This document shows, in pieces, positions 17,074-25,576 of a stretch of DNA of 64,000 bases. The notes under the pieces are model-generated. The model did no database searches. It worked only from the letters and a program-made list of their open reading frames with translations, and had not been told where the DNA came from. Position numbers and translations under genes: made by a program. Source of the DNA: Cernens ardua (GTDB lineage Bacteria > Pseudomonadota > Gammaproteobacteria > Pseudomonadales > Halomonadaceae); the NCBI RefSeq assembly GCF_051251085.1, contig NZ_JBPCZH010000002.1, positions 459,146 to 523,145 of the forward strand. The letters run 5' to 3'. Each line of letters begins with the position of its first letter. The first letter of the stretch is position 1.

Positions 17074-17520
17074 ATGGAAGTCATTCTGCTCGACAAGCTC
17101 GGTAAGCTGGGCTCACTGGGTGACAAAGTCACCGTCAAGGCCGGTTACGGTCGCAACTATCTGGTTCCTTACGGTCTGGCTGTTCCAGCAACCAAGGAAA
17201 ACCAGGAAGCGTTTGAAGCTCGCCGTGCCGAACTTCAGGCTGAAGCTGAACTTCGTCGTTCCGAAGCTGAAAACCGTGCAGCACAGCTGTCTGATATCGA
17301 GCTGTCTCTGGTTGCCAAAGCGGGTGATGAAGGCAAGCTGTTTGGTTCAATTGGTCCGCGCGATCTGGCTGATGCCATCGCTCAATCTGGTATCGACGTC
17401 GTGAAAAGCGAAGTTCGCATGCCTGAAGGTCCAATTCGTGCCACCGGCGAATACGATGTTGACCTTCAGCTGCATCCTGATGTTGCAGCTGTTGTTCGTG
17501 TCGTTGTTACTGCTGAATAA
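17074..17520 (+). CDS. rplI: 50S ribosomal protein bL9
   Basis: 148 residues. The N-terminal domain has the family signature (MEVILLDKLGKLGSLGDKVTVKAGYGRNYLVPYGLA), followed by a long connecting helix rich in Ala/Glu/Arg and a C-terminal rRNA-binding domain (GKLFGSIGPRDLADAI). Last gene of the rpsF operon, closed by a strong terminator. Confidence 0.98.
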   Translation: MEVILLDKLGKLGSLGDKVTVKAGYGRNYLVPYGLAVPATKENQEAFEARRAELQAEAELRRSEAENRAAQLSDIELSLVAKAGDEGKLFGSIGPRDLADAIAQSGIDVVKSEVRMPEGPIRATGEYDVDLQLHPDVAAVVRVVVTAE

Positions 17521-17538
17521 TTTCAGTCAGTACATGAA

Positions 17539-17567
17539 AAGGCGCGCCATCATGGCGCGCCTTTTTT
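17539..17567 (+). terminator. Terminator of the rpsF-rplI operon
   Basis: Perfect 12-base arms, AAGGCGCGCCAT/ATGGCGCGCCTT, with a one-base centre, followed by a T-run. Confidence 0.95.
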
Positions 17568-17767
17568 ATTGGGCTATGGTAATTCGGATTTGTTAACCAC
17601 GAAGGTCTCTAGCACTTCCTGCCTGATGGACGACGCGGTATCATGGGCACATTCCTACATATGTGAGCAGCCATTACCAAAGCACTGTTATACGTGTTGG
17701 CTATCCGGCTTTCTTCACCTTTATGGTCTCTCGTGGAAACGACTTACTGCCAATCTCAGGAACAGAT

Positions 17768-19156
17768 ATGAGTGAAGTACGCGCGCATGATAACGAAACG
17801 GATGCGCTGAAATTACCCCCCCATTCGATTGAAGCTGAACAGTCTGTACTTGGTGGTTTATTACTCGATAATGCCGCTTGGGAGCAGGTTTCCGAGCGTT
17901 TGGTGGGCGATGATTTCTATCGTTACGAGCACCGAATTGTTTTCAATGCTATCAAGCAGTTGCTGGATGAAAGTCATGCTGTGGATGTTGTAACGCTTTC
18001 CGAGGCACTTGAGTTAAGAGATCAGCTTGAGCAAGTCGGTGGCCTGGCCTATTTGGCCGAGCTGGCACGTAATACTCCGTCTGTTAGTAATATTAGGGCG
18101 TACTCTGATATTGTTCGCGAACGGGCAACATTGCGTAAGCTGATTCAGGCAGCCAATCAGATTGCTGAAGGTGCATTTGCTCCCCAAGGGCGCCCGTCGG
18201 ATGAGCTGGTGAACGAGGCTGAACGTTTGGTATTCCAGATCTCGGAGTCTCGTCCCAAGTTCGGTGGCCCGATAGGCATGAGTAATCTGTTGACCAAAGC
18301 GGTGGACAAGATTGATCATCTCTTTCAGATGAAGGGGCAGATGACCGGTATTTCCACCGGTTTCCGTGATCTGGATGAAATGACGTCGGGTCTTCAGCCT
18401 TCTGACCTTGTTATCGTGGCAGGGCGTCCTTCCATGGGTAAAACTACCTTTGCCATGAACCTTGTTGAGCATGCCGTTGTCAGCGGTGGCGTATCAGCTG
18501 TTGTATTCTCCATGGAGATGCCTGCCGAACAGCTGATGTTAAGGATGATCTCTTCACTGGGGCGAATCGATCAAACCAAGGTGCGTACCGGTCAGCTGGA
18601 AGATGAGGACTGGCCCCGGTTGACTTCTGCCGTCAACCTTTTGAAAGATCGCCAGCTTTTTGTGGATGATACGCCTGCCTTATCGCCTAACGAGATGCGC
18701 TCTCGCGTACGCCGTCTGGTGCGTGAACATGGCCCGGTCGGAATCATCATGATCGACTATCTTCAGCTGATGCAGGTTCCGGGATTATCCGAAAACCGTA
18801 CGGCCGAGATTTCCGAGATATCACGCTCTCTCAAAGGGTTGGCAAAGGAATTCAATTGCCCCGTGGTCGCACTTTCCCAGCTAAACCGTTCGTTGGAGCA
18901 ACGTCCCAATAAACGTCCGGTAATGTCGGATTTGCGTGAGTCCGGCGCGATAGAGCAGGATGCTGACCTGATTGCCTTCGTCTATCGTGATGAGGTTTAT
19001 AATCGAGACAACCCTGATAACAAAGGCTTGGCTGAGCTGGTCATCGGTAAACAACGTAATGGGCCGATTGGTACGGTTCACATGGCTTTCGTCGGAAAGT
19101 ACACGCGTTTCGAAGACCTCGCCCCTGAAAGTTACGGCCAATACGTTGATGAATAA
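17768..19156 (+). CDS. dnaB: Replicative DNA helicase
   Basis: 462 residues (E. coli DnaB 471); hexameric 5'-3' helicase that opens the replication fork and recruits primase (dnaG is also in this window). The N-terminal DnaB domain starts LPPHSIEAEQSVLGGLLLD. The RecA-like motor has Walker A AGRPSMGKTT at about residues 218-228, Walker B IMIDYLQLM and the DLRESGAIEQDAD sensor segment. Upstream in-frame starts at 17663 and 17723 extend the ORF, but homology begins with the ATG at 17768, preceded by CAGGAA. No intein is present. Confidence 0.97.
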   Translation: MSEVRAHDNETDALKLPPHSIEAEQSVLGGLLLDNAAWEQVSERLVGDDFYRYEHRIVFNAIKQLLDESHAVDVVTLSEALELRDQLEQVGGLAYLAELARNTPSVSNIRAYSDIVRERATLRKLIQAANQIAEGAFAPQGRPSDELVNEAERLVFQISESRPKFGGPIGMSNLLTKAVDKIDHLFQMKGQMTGISTGFRDLDEMTSGLQPSDLVIVAGRPSMGKTTFAMNLVEHAVVSGGVSAVVFSMEMPAEQLMLRMISSLGRIDQTKVRTGQLEDEDWPRLTSAVNLLKDRQLFVDDTPALSPNEMRSRVRRLVREHGPVGIIMIDYLQLMQVPGLSENRTAEISEISRSLKGLAKEFNCPVVALSQLNRSLEQRPNKRPVMSDLRESGAIEQDADLIAFVYRDEVYNRDNPDNKGLAELVIGKQRNGPIGTVHMAFVGKYTRFEDLAPESYGQYVDE

Positions 19157-19398
19157 GGCTTTAGCTCCGGTGGTATTGATAATGTACAGGATGGGTATTT
19201 CAGTGTTTCGCTGCCTAAAGCGAGCACCTCATGGTATCGTTGTTTCAATGATGGCGCATGAAGGCTGTCTGACTTGATCATCAAGGTGTTATCGCAAAAG
19301 TATAGTCAGGCGCCAGAGCACTTGTGGTAAAAGTCTGAACAGATGGTAAAAAGTTTTAATCGTTACACCCTATAAGTTGTAGAACATAAGGTATTTAC

Positions 19399-19695
19399 AT
19401 GGCTTCAGGATTTCGTCGTTCAGGGTACAAGAAGCAGCAGAAGCTGCAGGGCAAGGGAATTCTTGAAAAAGCCGAGCGAGAAGGCCCTTTCAAAGAGTGG
19501 CTAGGCATGCCGGATCTATACCGTTATCACCTGATGATAGATGGTCAGGCGTATACTTATCAGGTGGAAGATCCTGAGTTGTCTGTACAAGAAGGGGATA
19601 CCGTTGTATTCCGGTATCGTGAAGTAAAGGAAGCGCGCTGGATTGATCGTAATTCGCTGGGTATTTATATAGATCCTGCGAGTTACAACCGCTAG
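19399..19695 (+). CDS. Conserved hypothetical protein, 98 aa
   Basis: Not recognised as a named family. The N-terminus is basic (MASGFRRSGYKKQQKLQGKG). The centre and C-terminus look like a small beta-barrel (YRYHLMIDGQAYTYQVEDP...EGDTVVFRYREVKEARWIDRNSLGIYID), reminiscent of an OB-fold or SH3-like nucleic-acid-binding protein; this is only an impression from residue pattern. AAGGTA lies about eight bases before the ATG. Codon use resembles neighbouring genes. It follows dnaB by 240 bases on the same strand. Confidence 0.6.
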   Translation: MASGFRRSGYKKQQKLQGKGILEKAEREGPFKEWLGMPDLYRYHLMIDGQAYTYQVEDPELSVQEGDTVVFRYREVKEARWIDRNSLGIYIDPASYNR

Positions 19696-20359
19696 CGGTA
19701 CACAGTATTTCTGTTACTTCAGAAGAGTCCAGGGCTCGGTCGGTTGATCCTGCCGCGCCTTGGCTGTAAGCAAAACCAGGTCAGTATTCGCTCCCTCCAT
19801 ATTGAATTCGGTTACATCGCCCGCTTTTCAGTGAACAATGTACGCTTATTACTTAATCTCCCGGTTTAGGCCGTTCTATTTTTTCTGAACATTCTTTTAT
19901 CTTTTCCTCCCAATTTTCACGCTAATATCGACTAATGATCTATTTAATCATGAGTGCTTAATCTCTTAATGTATTGAAACTAAAGAGAGAAAGCATTGTC
20001 TTAATTCGCACGATATGCAAGGCAAGGCAAACATTATTTCCTCCCTTATGGTTGGGTAGTATCCCTTATCTGATGGCCTTTGCTATACCGTCGTTGTGGT
20101 ATCGCTCCTGTTATAACGCCACTATGCTGTCACTTGTCATAGGGCAGTCATGGTTCATCTATACAGTAGGTGATGTGACATAGATGATGTGACAGGTGGC
20201 GATGTGCCTACAACGTAATTTCATTTCATGTTTTGGGGTGTAGTTCAAACCGCCTCAATTCACGTTTAAATGAACCGAATAAATATCCACGTTCAATATG
20301 TACTCTTAACAGGAAACGTATATATCGAAAAAACAAGTAGTTGTTGGAGAATAAAAAGT
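19696..20359. other. AT-rich gap without a supported gene
   Basis: About 660 bases. The 69-codon ORF at 19974 lacks recognisable content. It holds a pyrimidine-rich stretch (about 19858-19920) and the tandem duplication TGATGTGACA at 20171-20194. Confidence 0.5.
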
Positions 20360-20626
20360 ATGGAAATCGAAAAACTAAAATTACATCAAGAGCTCTTCAA
20401 TTCCCTGGATATGAATATTATTCATTCCAAAGGGCAGCACCAATATCGCGTCGAGCTATCGGAAGGCAATCATCTATTGGGTAATATCGTTCGTCGCGGA
20501 CGTCCCCTGATGTTTCGTTCACTCGAAGGGGTGAAGCAAACCTTACGCTTGATTGGTGTCAAACGCGCCTATCTGATTCAGGAAGAGCACAACCTGCGTA
20601 GTGGCCGTACACGGTTGACACTTTAA
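20360..20626 (+). CDS. Small conserved protein, DUF6482-like
   Basis: 88 residues from the ATG at 20360, which has GGAG ten bases upstream; an in-frame start 30 codons earlier has none. The arrangement YRVELSEGNHLLGNIVRRGRPLMFRSLEGVKQTLRLIGVKRAYLIQEE resembles the short DUF6482 proteins of halomonads and pseudomonads (a two-strand N-terminal part, then a helix after a RSLE/RSVE motif). Function is unknown. It appears to be a single-gene unit. Confidence 0.55.
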   Translation: MEIEKLKLHQELFNSLDMNIIHSKGQHQYRVELSEGNHLLGNIVRRGRPLMFRSLEGVKQTLRLIGVKRAYLIQEEHNLRSGRTRLTL

Positions 20627-21295
20627 ATCAATTACCTATGTATAACCCGCAGCACTGTGTTTGATTAGCAATAAAAACCTATCCGTTGTGTCACTCCCTT
20701 TCTCATACAACTCTGAGGCATTGTTTTCAGGGGAGTGCACCATGAGTACCCGGTTATAACCCGCTTTTTCTTCCTCTGATGCAGTGTTTGATATCGTATA
20801 ATGACATGAAGGCTATACGTGACCAATCATGATCTGGCCGCTATTCAACCATTATTCATGTCTTTATCGCCTGGCTATCTCTCCATGCCTTTTTCCATTA
20901 CAGTCGATGCTGCCCATTGGGAGAGCATTCGGGTAGCCAGTGCGTTGACTACCGCCTGTTTGGCATTTTGTCTTCATTCTACTCTTGTATAGTGACAAAA
21001 GGCCTGATTTCTCTCTCTTGCTCTCTATAGCTCTTCGTAGCACTGCATTTTTCTTCATTGCTCTGCCTATTGCTTCATTGCGCTTCTGGAAAACAGCATC
21101 TGTGTTCATCTTTTAAATAGCTATAAATTATTGTCTGTTATTAAGTGATAGTCTTGATAGATAGTGTTTATTTACCTTCATAGTCAGAATCAGGCCGCAG
21201 AATAATCCGGTTACCGCTATAATCTTTTTTCAATCAACGTGTTCCGTATTGAACATGTTAAGTCACGATTTTTATCGATTAACAGAGGAGGGGTT
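20627..21295. other. Gap upstream of hemH
   Basis: No supported gene. An 81-codon minus-strand ORF (20864-21109) is basic but resembles nothing known and has only a weak AAAAG before its ATG. A perfect 10-base palindrome GGTTATAACC followed by a pyrimidine tail lies at 20752-20761. TATAAT at 21218-21223 may be the hemH -10 box. Confidence 0.45.
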
Positions 21296-22288
21296 ATGCC
21301 AAAACCACGTTTTGGAGTCCTGATGGTTAATTTGGGCACACCTGATCAGCCTACAACCTCTGCAGTTCGCCGCTATTTGCGTGAATTTCTGTCAGATCCA
21401 CGTGTTGTGGATACACCGCGTCCCCTATGGTTGCCTATCCTTTATGGCATTGTGTTGACCTTTCGTCCGGTCAAGGTAGCCAAGGCGTATGAGTCTATCT
21501 GGTTCGATAATGGCTCACCCCTGTTGGTCATTTCTCGTCAGCAGCAGGCCATTCTCAAAAAGAATCTGAGTGACCAGTTCGGCGAGGACATCCCTGTCGA
21601 GTTGGGGATGACCTATGGCCAGCCACGTGTTGATGATGCCTTGGCATCTCTGCAACGCCAGGGAGTGGAGCGTGTTATTGTGATGCCCATGTATCCGCAA
21701 TATTCAAGCTCAACGACCGCATCGGTATTCGATTGTGTCGCAAAAGCGTTGAATAAAATGCCGAATATTCCTGAATTACGCATGATTAAACGCTACTGTG
21801 ATGATCCGGATTATATTGCGGCTCTGGCTAGCAGTGTTGAAGAGCATTGGGAGAAACAGGGGCGTCGCGGGCATTTGGTCATGTCATTCCATGGGGTACC
21901 TAAACGTTATGTTGAGGTGAAAGGCGATCCCTACTATGACGAATGTTCGACCACCAGCCGACTGGTGGCAGAGAAACTCGGTTTGAGTGAAGACCAGTGG
22001 ACCATGACCTTTCAGTCTCGCTTTGGGCGTGAAGAGTGGTTGCAGCCCTACACTGACATGACATTGGAAGAGTGGGGCAAGACGGGCAAATACGAAGCCA
22101 TTGATATCATGAGCCCGGCATTTGCCGCCGACTGCCTTGAGACACTGGAAGAGCTTTCCGTTGAAAACCGCGATAATTATACGGAGGCGGGAGGCGGTGA
22201 TTATGCCTATATCCCGGCACTCAATGATCGCGAAGACCACATGGCGATGCTGACACGGCTAATTACCGACAAAGTTCAGGGCTGGTAA
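21296..22288 (+). CDS. hemH: Ferrochelatase
   Basis: 330-residue enzyme that inserts Fe2+ into protoporphyrin IX, the last step of protohaem synthesis, at the inner face of the membrane. The N-terminal FGVLMVNLGTPDQPT motif, the active-site segment VMSFHGVPKRY (His near residue 199) and DPYYDEC/TFQSRFGREEWLQPYTD are characteristic of proteobacterial HemH. The ATG at 21296 follows GAGGAGGGG, so the upstream in-frame start at 21239 is rejected. It is a single gene with its own terminator. Confidence 0.97.
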   Translation: MPKPRFGVLMVNLGTPDQPTTSAVRRYLREFLSDPRVVDTPRPLWLPILYGIVLTFRPVKVAKAYESIWFDNGSPLLVISRQQQAILKKNLSDQFGEDIPVELGMTYGQPRVDDALASLQRQGVERVIVMPMYPQYSSSTTASVFDCVAKALNKMPNIPELRMIKRYCDDPDYIAALASSVEEHWEKQGRRGHLVMSFHGVPKRYVEVKGDPYYDECSTTSRLVAEKLGLSEDQWTMTFQSRFGREEWLQPYTDMTLEEWGKTGKYEAIDIMSPAFAADCLETLEELSVENRDNYTEAGGGDYAYIPALNDREDHMAMLTRLITDKVQGW

Positions 22289-22372
22289 AAAGTAGAGGCT
22301 GTGAATTGCTGTCGTATTTTTATTTCCCAGCGCTATTGTTCATGACATCGACACATGAATATTAGTGATGCT

Positions 22373-22399
22373 AAAGGCTTCCTCCGGGAAGCCTTTTTT
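22373..22399 (+). terminator. Terminator of hemH
   Basis: Stem AAAGGCTTCC/GGAAGCCTTT with a four-base loop and a T-run. It also lies 36 bases before the convergent mnhG stop, and its left A's could help on the other strand. Confidence 0.92.
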
Positions 22400-22434
22400 G
22401 TTGGTATAGATATGATTGAAATAAGCTTTCGTGG

Positions 22435-22791
22435 TTAGTCCTGATCGATTTTTTCGTTGATCTCGAAAGGGCCGCCTTGTGTATTGGATTGCCGTGGAAG
22501 TTTCAGGTGCATGGCTGTCATGGTCAGCAGGTGGGCACTGATGGGTGTCGTGATAATGACGAGCACCAGCAGTACCAGCTCCGGCGTCCTTAACGTGCCC
22601 AGGTGGTACCAGTAAAAAATGATTGAGGCGATGATAATACTCCCCAAGCCTACCGTTGAACTCATGGCTGGCCCATGCATGCGCATATAAAAATCATTGA
22701 ATCGCATGGTTCCAATAGCACCGACAAGTGCCGCCATCCCACCGATAACAAGTAATACTGCAATAAAGCACTGTATTAAAAAAAAGAGCAT
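22435..22791 (-). CDS. mnhG: Mrp Na+/H+ antiporter subunit G
   Basis: 118-residue membrane protein with three hydrophobic segments and the MnhG/PhaG core (GAIGTMRFNDFYMRMHGPAMSSTVGLG). Last gene of the minus-strand Mrp operon. Unlike the other junctions, which overlap or nearly touch, an 87-base gap separates it from mnhF. Confidence 0.93.
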   Translation of the reverse strand: MLFFLIQCFIAVLLVIGGMAALVGAIGTMRFNDFYMRMHGPAMSSTVGLGSIIIASIIFYWYHLGTLRTPELVLLVLVIITTPISAHLLTMTAMHLKLPRQSNTQGGPFEINEKIDQD

Positions 22792-22878
22792 AGCTGTTTT
22801 CCATTCAGTATCAGGGAGGTCAATACAACGAAAAAAGGGTGATCAAGGGCAACTGAACATTCCACATGAATGTGCTCT

Positions 22879-23166
22879 TCACTCAATGATCATACCTCGT
22901 AACAGGTATTTGCAGAGTGCTGCCGTTGATAGAAAACTTAACAGGGCGACCAGAATGGCGGCATCAATAGTTGAGCGTTGCCCAGTATTCATCCCCAATA
23001 ACAAAATGGGACCGATGGCATTGATACTAAGAGAATCAAGTGCAGCAATCCTGTCAGCCAGACTAGGGCCTATGACGATTCTGTACAGATTACAGGCCAT
23101 GGCCATCATGAAGAGCGCAGCACTCATCCAGATACCCATCAAGATAACAGGAAAAGTGGTTAGCAT
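22879..23166 (-). CDS. mnhF: Mrp Na+/H+ antiporter subunit F
   Basis: 95 residues with three membrane helices and the family motif RIVIGPSLADRIAALDSLS. It overlaps mnhE by seven bases, indicating translational coupling. Part of the hetero-oligomeric antiporter complex. Confidence 0.95.
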   Translation of the reverse strand: MLTTFPVILMGIWMSAALFMMAMACNLYRIVIGPSLADRIAALDSLSINAIGPILLLGMNTGQRSTIDAAILVALLSFLSTAALCKYLLRGMIIE

Positions 23167-23657
23167 CCGAATATCTCCTTTAGAGGCCGTTCGTAGCGTT
23201 CATATATAAAGTTCACTAATCCTTCAACATCGTCTACGTCCAGTGCGTGTATCAGTAATGTATTGTCATGGGGACGCAAATGGGCGGACAGCGTGCCGGG
23301 CGATAGTGATAGCGTACTGGTGAGAAGCGTAATCGGAAAGGGTTCCTGCATGGCAAGCGGATAAAAAACAAAAGCCGGCTGCGGTGTATGACGTGGTGAA
23401 AGAATATTTTTTGTGACGCGTATATTGGATGCAATGATGTCCGTTATTACGTGAAAAACGAACGACACCATCAACCAGGGGCGATGGATCTTGGGTTGAG
23501 GTACCCAAAAGGCATCCGTGACTTTTGGAATAATAATGGCCAATATCAGGGCCGTTGCCGCATTCGACAGGCTAAAGCTGGTTAACATTAGCCACATCAC
23601 GAAGAGCAGGCTCGAGATAAAGGGGTGAGTCACCAACCACTTGAACAGTCTTTTCAT
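23160..23657 (-). CDS. mnhE: Mrp Na+/H+ antiporter subunit E
   Basis: 165 residues from the ATG at 23657, which overlaps the mnhD stop by four bases (ATGA). A longer ORF to 23777 would run into mnhD and is rejected. Two membrane segments near the N-terminus are followed by a cytoplasmic domain with the MnhE pattern (TLLTSTLSLSPGTLSA...IHALDVDD). Confidence 0.94.
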   Translation of the reverse strand: MKRLFKWLVTHPFISSLLFVMWLMLTSFSLSNAATALILAIIIPKVTDAFWVPQPKIHRPWLMVSFVFHVITDIIASNIRVTKNILSPRHTPQPAFVFYPLAMQEPFPITLLTSTLSLSPGTLSAHLRPHDNTLLIHALDVDDVEGLVNFIYERYERPLKEIFGC

Positions 23658-25186
23658 GAGGCTCCACCGTTTTGTGCAGTAGAGAATGCGTGACCCATGA
23701 TCGCTTGGGTATACGTATTGGCATCGAATAATTGAAGGGCAATCGCGTGCGTATAAGCCTGTAGGGGATATGCGCAAAGCGGAATCAGGACGGCACTGCT
23801 CAACAATGCCAATACAGCTCCGCCTGTTTTCAGATTGAGCAAGGCTCCTTTAGGCGATGCATCCTCTCCTGTACGCCAAAAGATCGTGGTTCCCGCGCGT
23901 GATGCACTGATAATGCCCAACAAGGTTGAAAAGAGCACCAGCCCCCATAACCAAAGGCGCTCACTCCCATGTGCGGTAAACAGAATCATGACTTTGGCGA
24001 TGGAGCCGGAGAAGGGGGGAATGCCTAAAATAGCCAACATGCCAATCAAATACAGGCTTCCCAATATATAAGGCTGGCGTAATCGGCGACTTTTTACAAT
24101 ACGTGTTCCTGCACGACCCCGTTGCCGTCCAACGACCTCGGCAATCAAATAAAGCCCTGCTGTAATAAAGGTGGTATGGGGGAGATAAAAAAGTACCGCA
24201 CTTAAACTGTCGGGGCTGCCTATACCAAGTGCAGCGACCATAGTGCCTACTGATACCAGGGTCAGATAACTGACCTGCAAGCGAAGATCAGGGCTTGAAA
24301 ATACGCCTAGCCCTCCCATGGCAATGGTCGCAAGGCCTCCCCACCATAACCAGGCATGACCAAGGGTTTCGTAAAGACTTGGATGACTGGCAAAGATGAG
24401 CGTGTTAACACGCAAGACGGCGTAAATTCCGACCTTGGTCATTATCGCAAAGATAACAGCGACGGAGCCGGGCGCGGCCGCATAGGCACGAGGCAGCCAG
24501 AAATGCAGCGGGAAGATCGCTGCCTTCAACAAAAAGACAGTAATCAGGATCAGGCCGGATGACGCCACAAGTGCCTGTTGGCGGCCTGTCAAGTGCTGAA
24601 TCTTAAGCGCCATGTCAGCCATGTTGAGCGTTCCCAGAGTACCATAGAGTACACCGATAGCGATCAGGAAGAAGGAAGCGGCGGCAACGTTCAATACAAC
24701 ATAATGCATCCCGGCCAACGTTCGTTTACGTCCCCCGGAGTGAAGAAGAAGTACATAGGAGGAGATTAACAGCACTTCGAAGAAAACGAACAGGTTAAAA
24801 ATGTCACCGGTCAGGAATGCACCACAAATGCCCATGAGCTGGAATTGGAAGACGGCGTGGAAGTTGCTGCCCTTGGTATCCTGCCCATCAGAGGCATATA
24901 GCAGTGCTGCCGTGCCTAACAGGATAGTGATCAATACCATAAAGGCACTCAGTCGGTCATTTACCAACACAATGCCATAGGGGGCATGCCAATTACCCAG
25001 CGCGTATACAGTCAGTTTGTTGCTGGAGGCCATTACAACAAGAGAGAGAGCAACCGCTAACTGCAACACCATGGATACAGCTGTAATGATTCGCGGCAGG
25101 CGCGGTTGCTCAGCGTTGATCAGCAAGAGCACGCATGCCGTCAACAAGGGGAGGAGTATGGGTAGAATGACCAACTGATACATCAT
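23654..25186 (-). CDS. mnhD: Mrp Na+/H+ antiporter subunit D
   Basis: 510 residues with about 14 membrane helices; homologous to the proton-pumping subunits NuoL/M/N of complex I. The conserved central Lys-bearing segment (LLKAAIFPLHFWLPRAYAAAPGSVAVIFAIMTKVGIYAVLRV) is intact. Overlaps mnhC by four bases at its start and mnhE by four at its end. Confidence 0.96.
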   Translation of the reverse strand: MMYQLVILPILLPLLTACVLLLINAEQPRLPRIITAVSMVLQLAVALSLVVMASSNKLTVYALGNWHAPYGIVLVNDRLSAFMVLITILLGTAALLYASDGQDTKGSNFHAVFQFQLMGICGAFLTGDIFNLFVFFEVLLISSYVLLLHSGGRKRTLAGMHYVVLNVAAASFFLIAIGVLYGTLGTLNMADMALKIQHLTGRQQALVASSGLILITVFLLKAAIFPLHFWLPRAYAAAPGSVAVIFAIMTKVGIYAVLRVNTLIFASHPSLYETLGHAWLWWGGLATIAMGGLGVFSSPDLRLQVSYLTLVSVGTMVAALGIGSPDSLSAVLFYLPHTTFITAGLYLIAEVVGRQRGRAGTRIVKSRRLRQPYILGSLYLIGMLAILGIPPFSGSIAKVMILFTAHGSERLWLWGLVLFSTLLGIISASRAGTTIFWRTGEDASPKGALLNLKTGGAVLALLSSAVLIPLCAYPLQAYTHAIALQLFDANTYTQAIMGHAFSTAQNGGAS

Positions 25187-25575
25187 CGGTACTTGATGCC
25201 TCCCTGCATTTTATTGCGCTCAAGAGGATCTGCTTCCCGATCATGGCGGGATTTACGACGACTTCCGTTAACATGGTCACTGCCATGATCCGCACGGGCA
25301 CGAATAGCCAGAATCATGACAAAGGCGGTCATTGCAAAACCGATGACGATGGCTGTGAGTACCAGGGCGGAGGGAATCGGGTCGATGTTGGGGAGCTTGT
25401 CGGTAATCAGGCTACTACCATCCTTGACTAGCCGCCCCATGGAAAACAGGAACAGGTTGACAGCAAAGGTTAGCAAGCTCATCCCCATCACGACGGGGTA
25501 GGTGCGTCCACGCAGAAGCATGAAGACACCGCAGGTTACCAAAACGCCAATGGTGATTGAAAAAATGGCTTCCAT
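25183..25575 (-). CDS. mnhC: Mrp Na+/H+ antiporter subunit C
   Basis: 130 residues, NuoK-like with three membrane helices (GMSLLTFAVNLFLFSMGR, DPIPSALVLTAIVIGFAMTAF). The ATG at 25575 has GAGGA upstream and is preferred over the in-frame GTG at 25590. It starts one base after the mnhA stop. The C-terminal tail is hydrophilic and charged. Confidence 0.95.
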   Translation of the reverse strand: MEAIFSITIGVLVTCGVFMLLRGRTYPVVMGMSLLTFAVNLFLFSMGRLVKDGSSLITDKLPNIDPIPSALVLTAIVIGFAMTAFVMILAIRARADHGSDHVNGSRRKSRHDREADPLERNKMQGGIKYR

Positions 25576-25576
25576 G

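Noticed and set aside
20864..21109. 81-codon basic minus-strand ORF upstream of hemH
   Set aside because: Weak start context, no recognisable motif, and it runs against the flanking transcription units; kept only as a gap remark.
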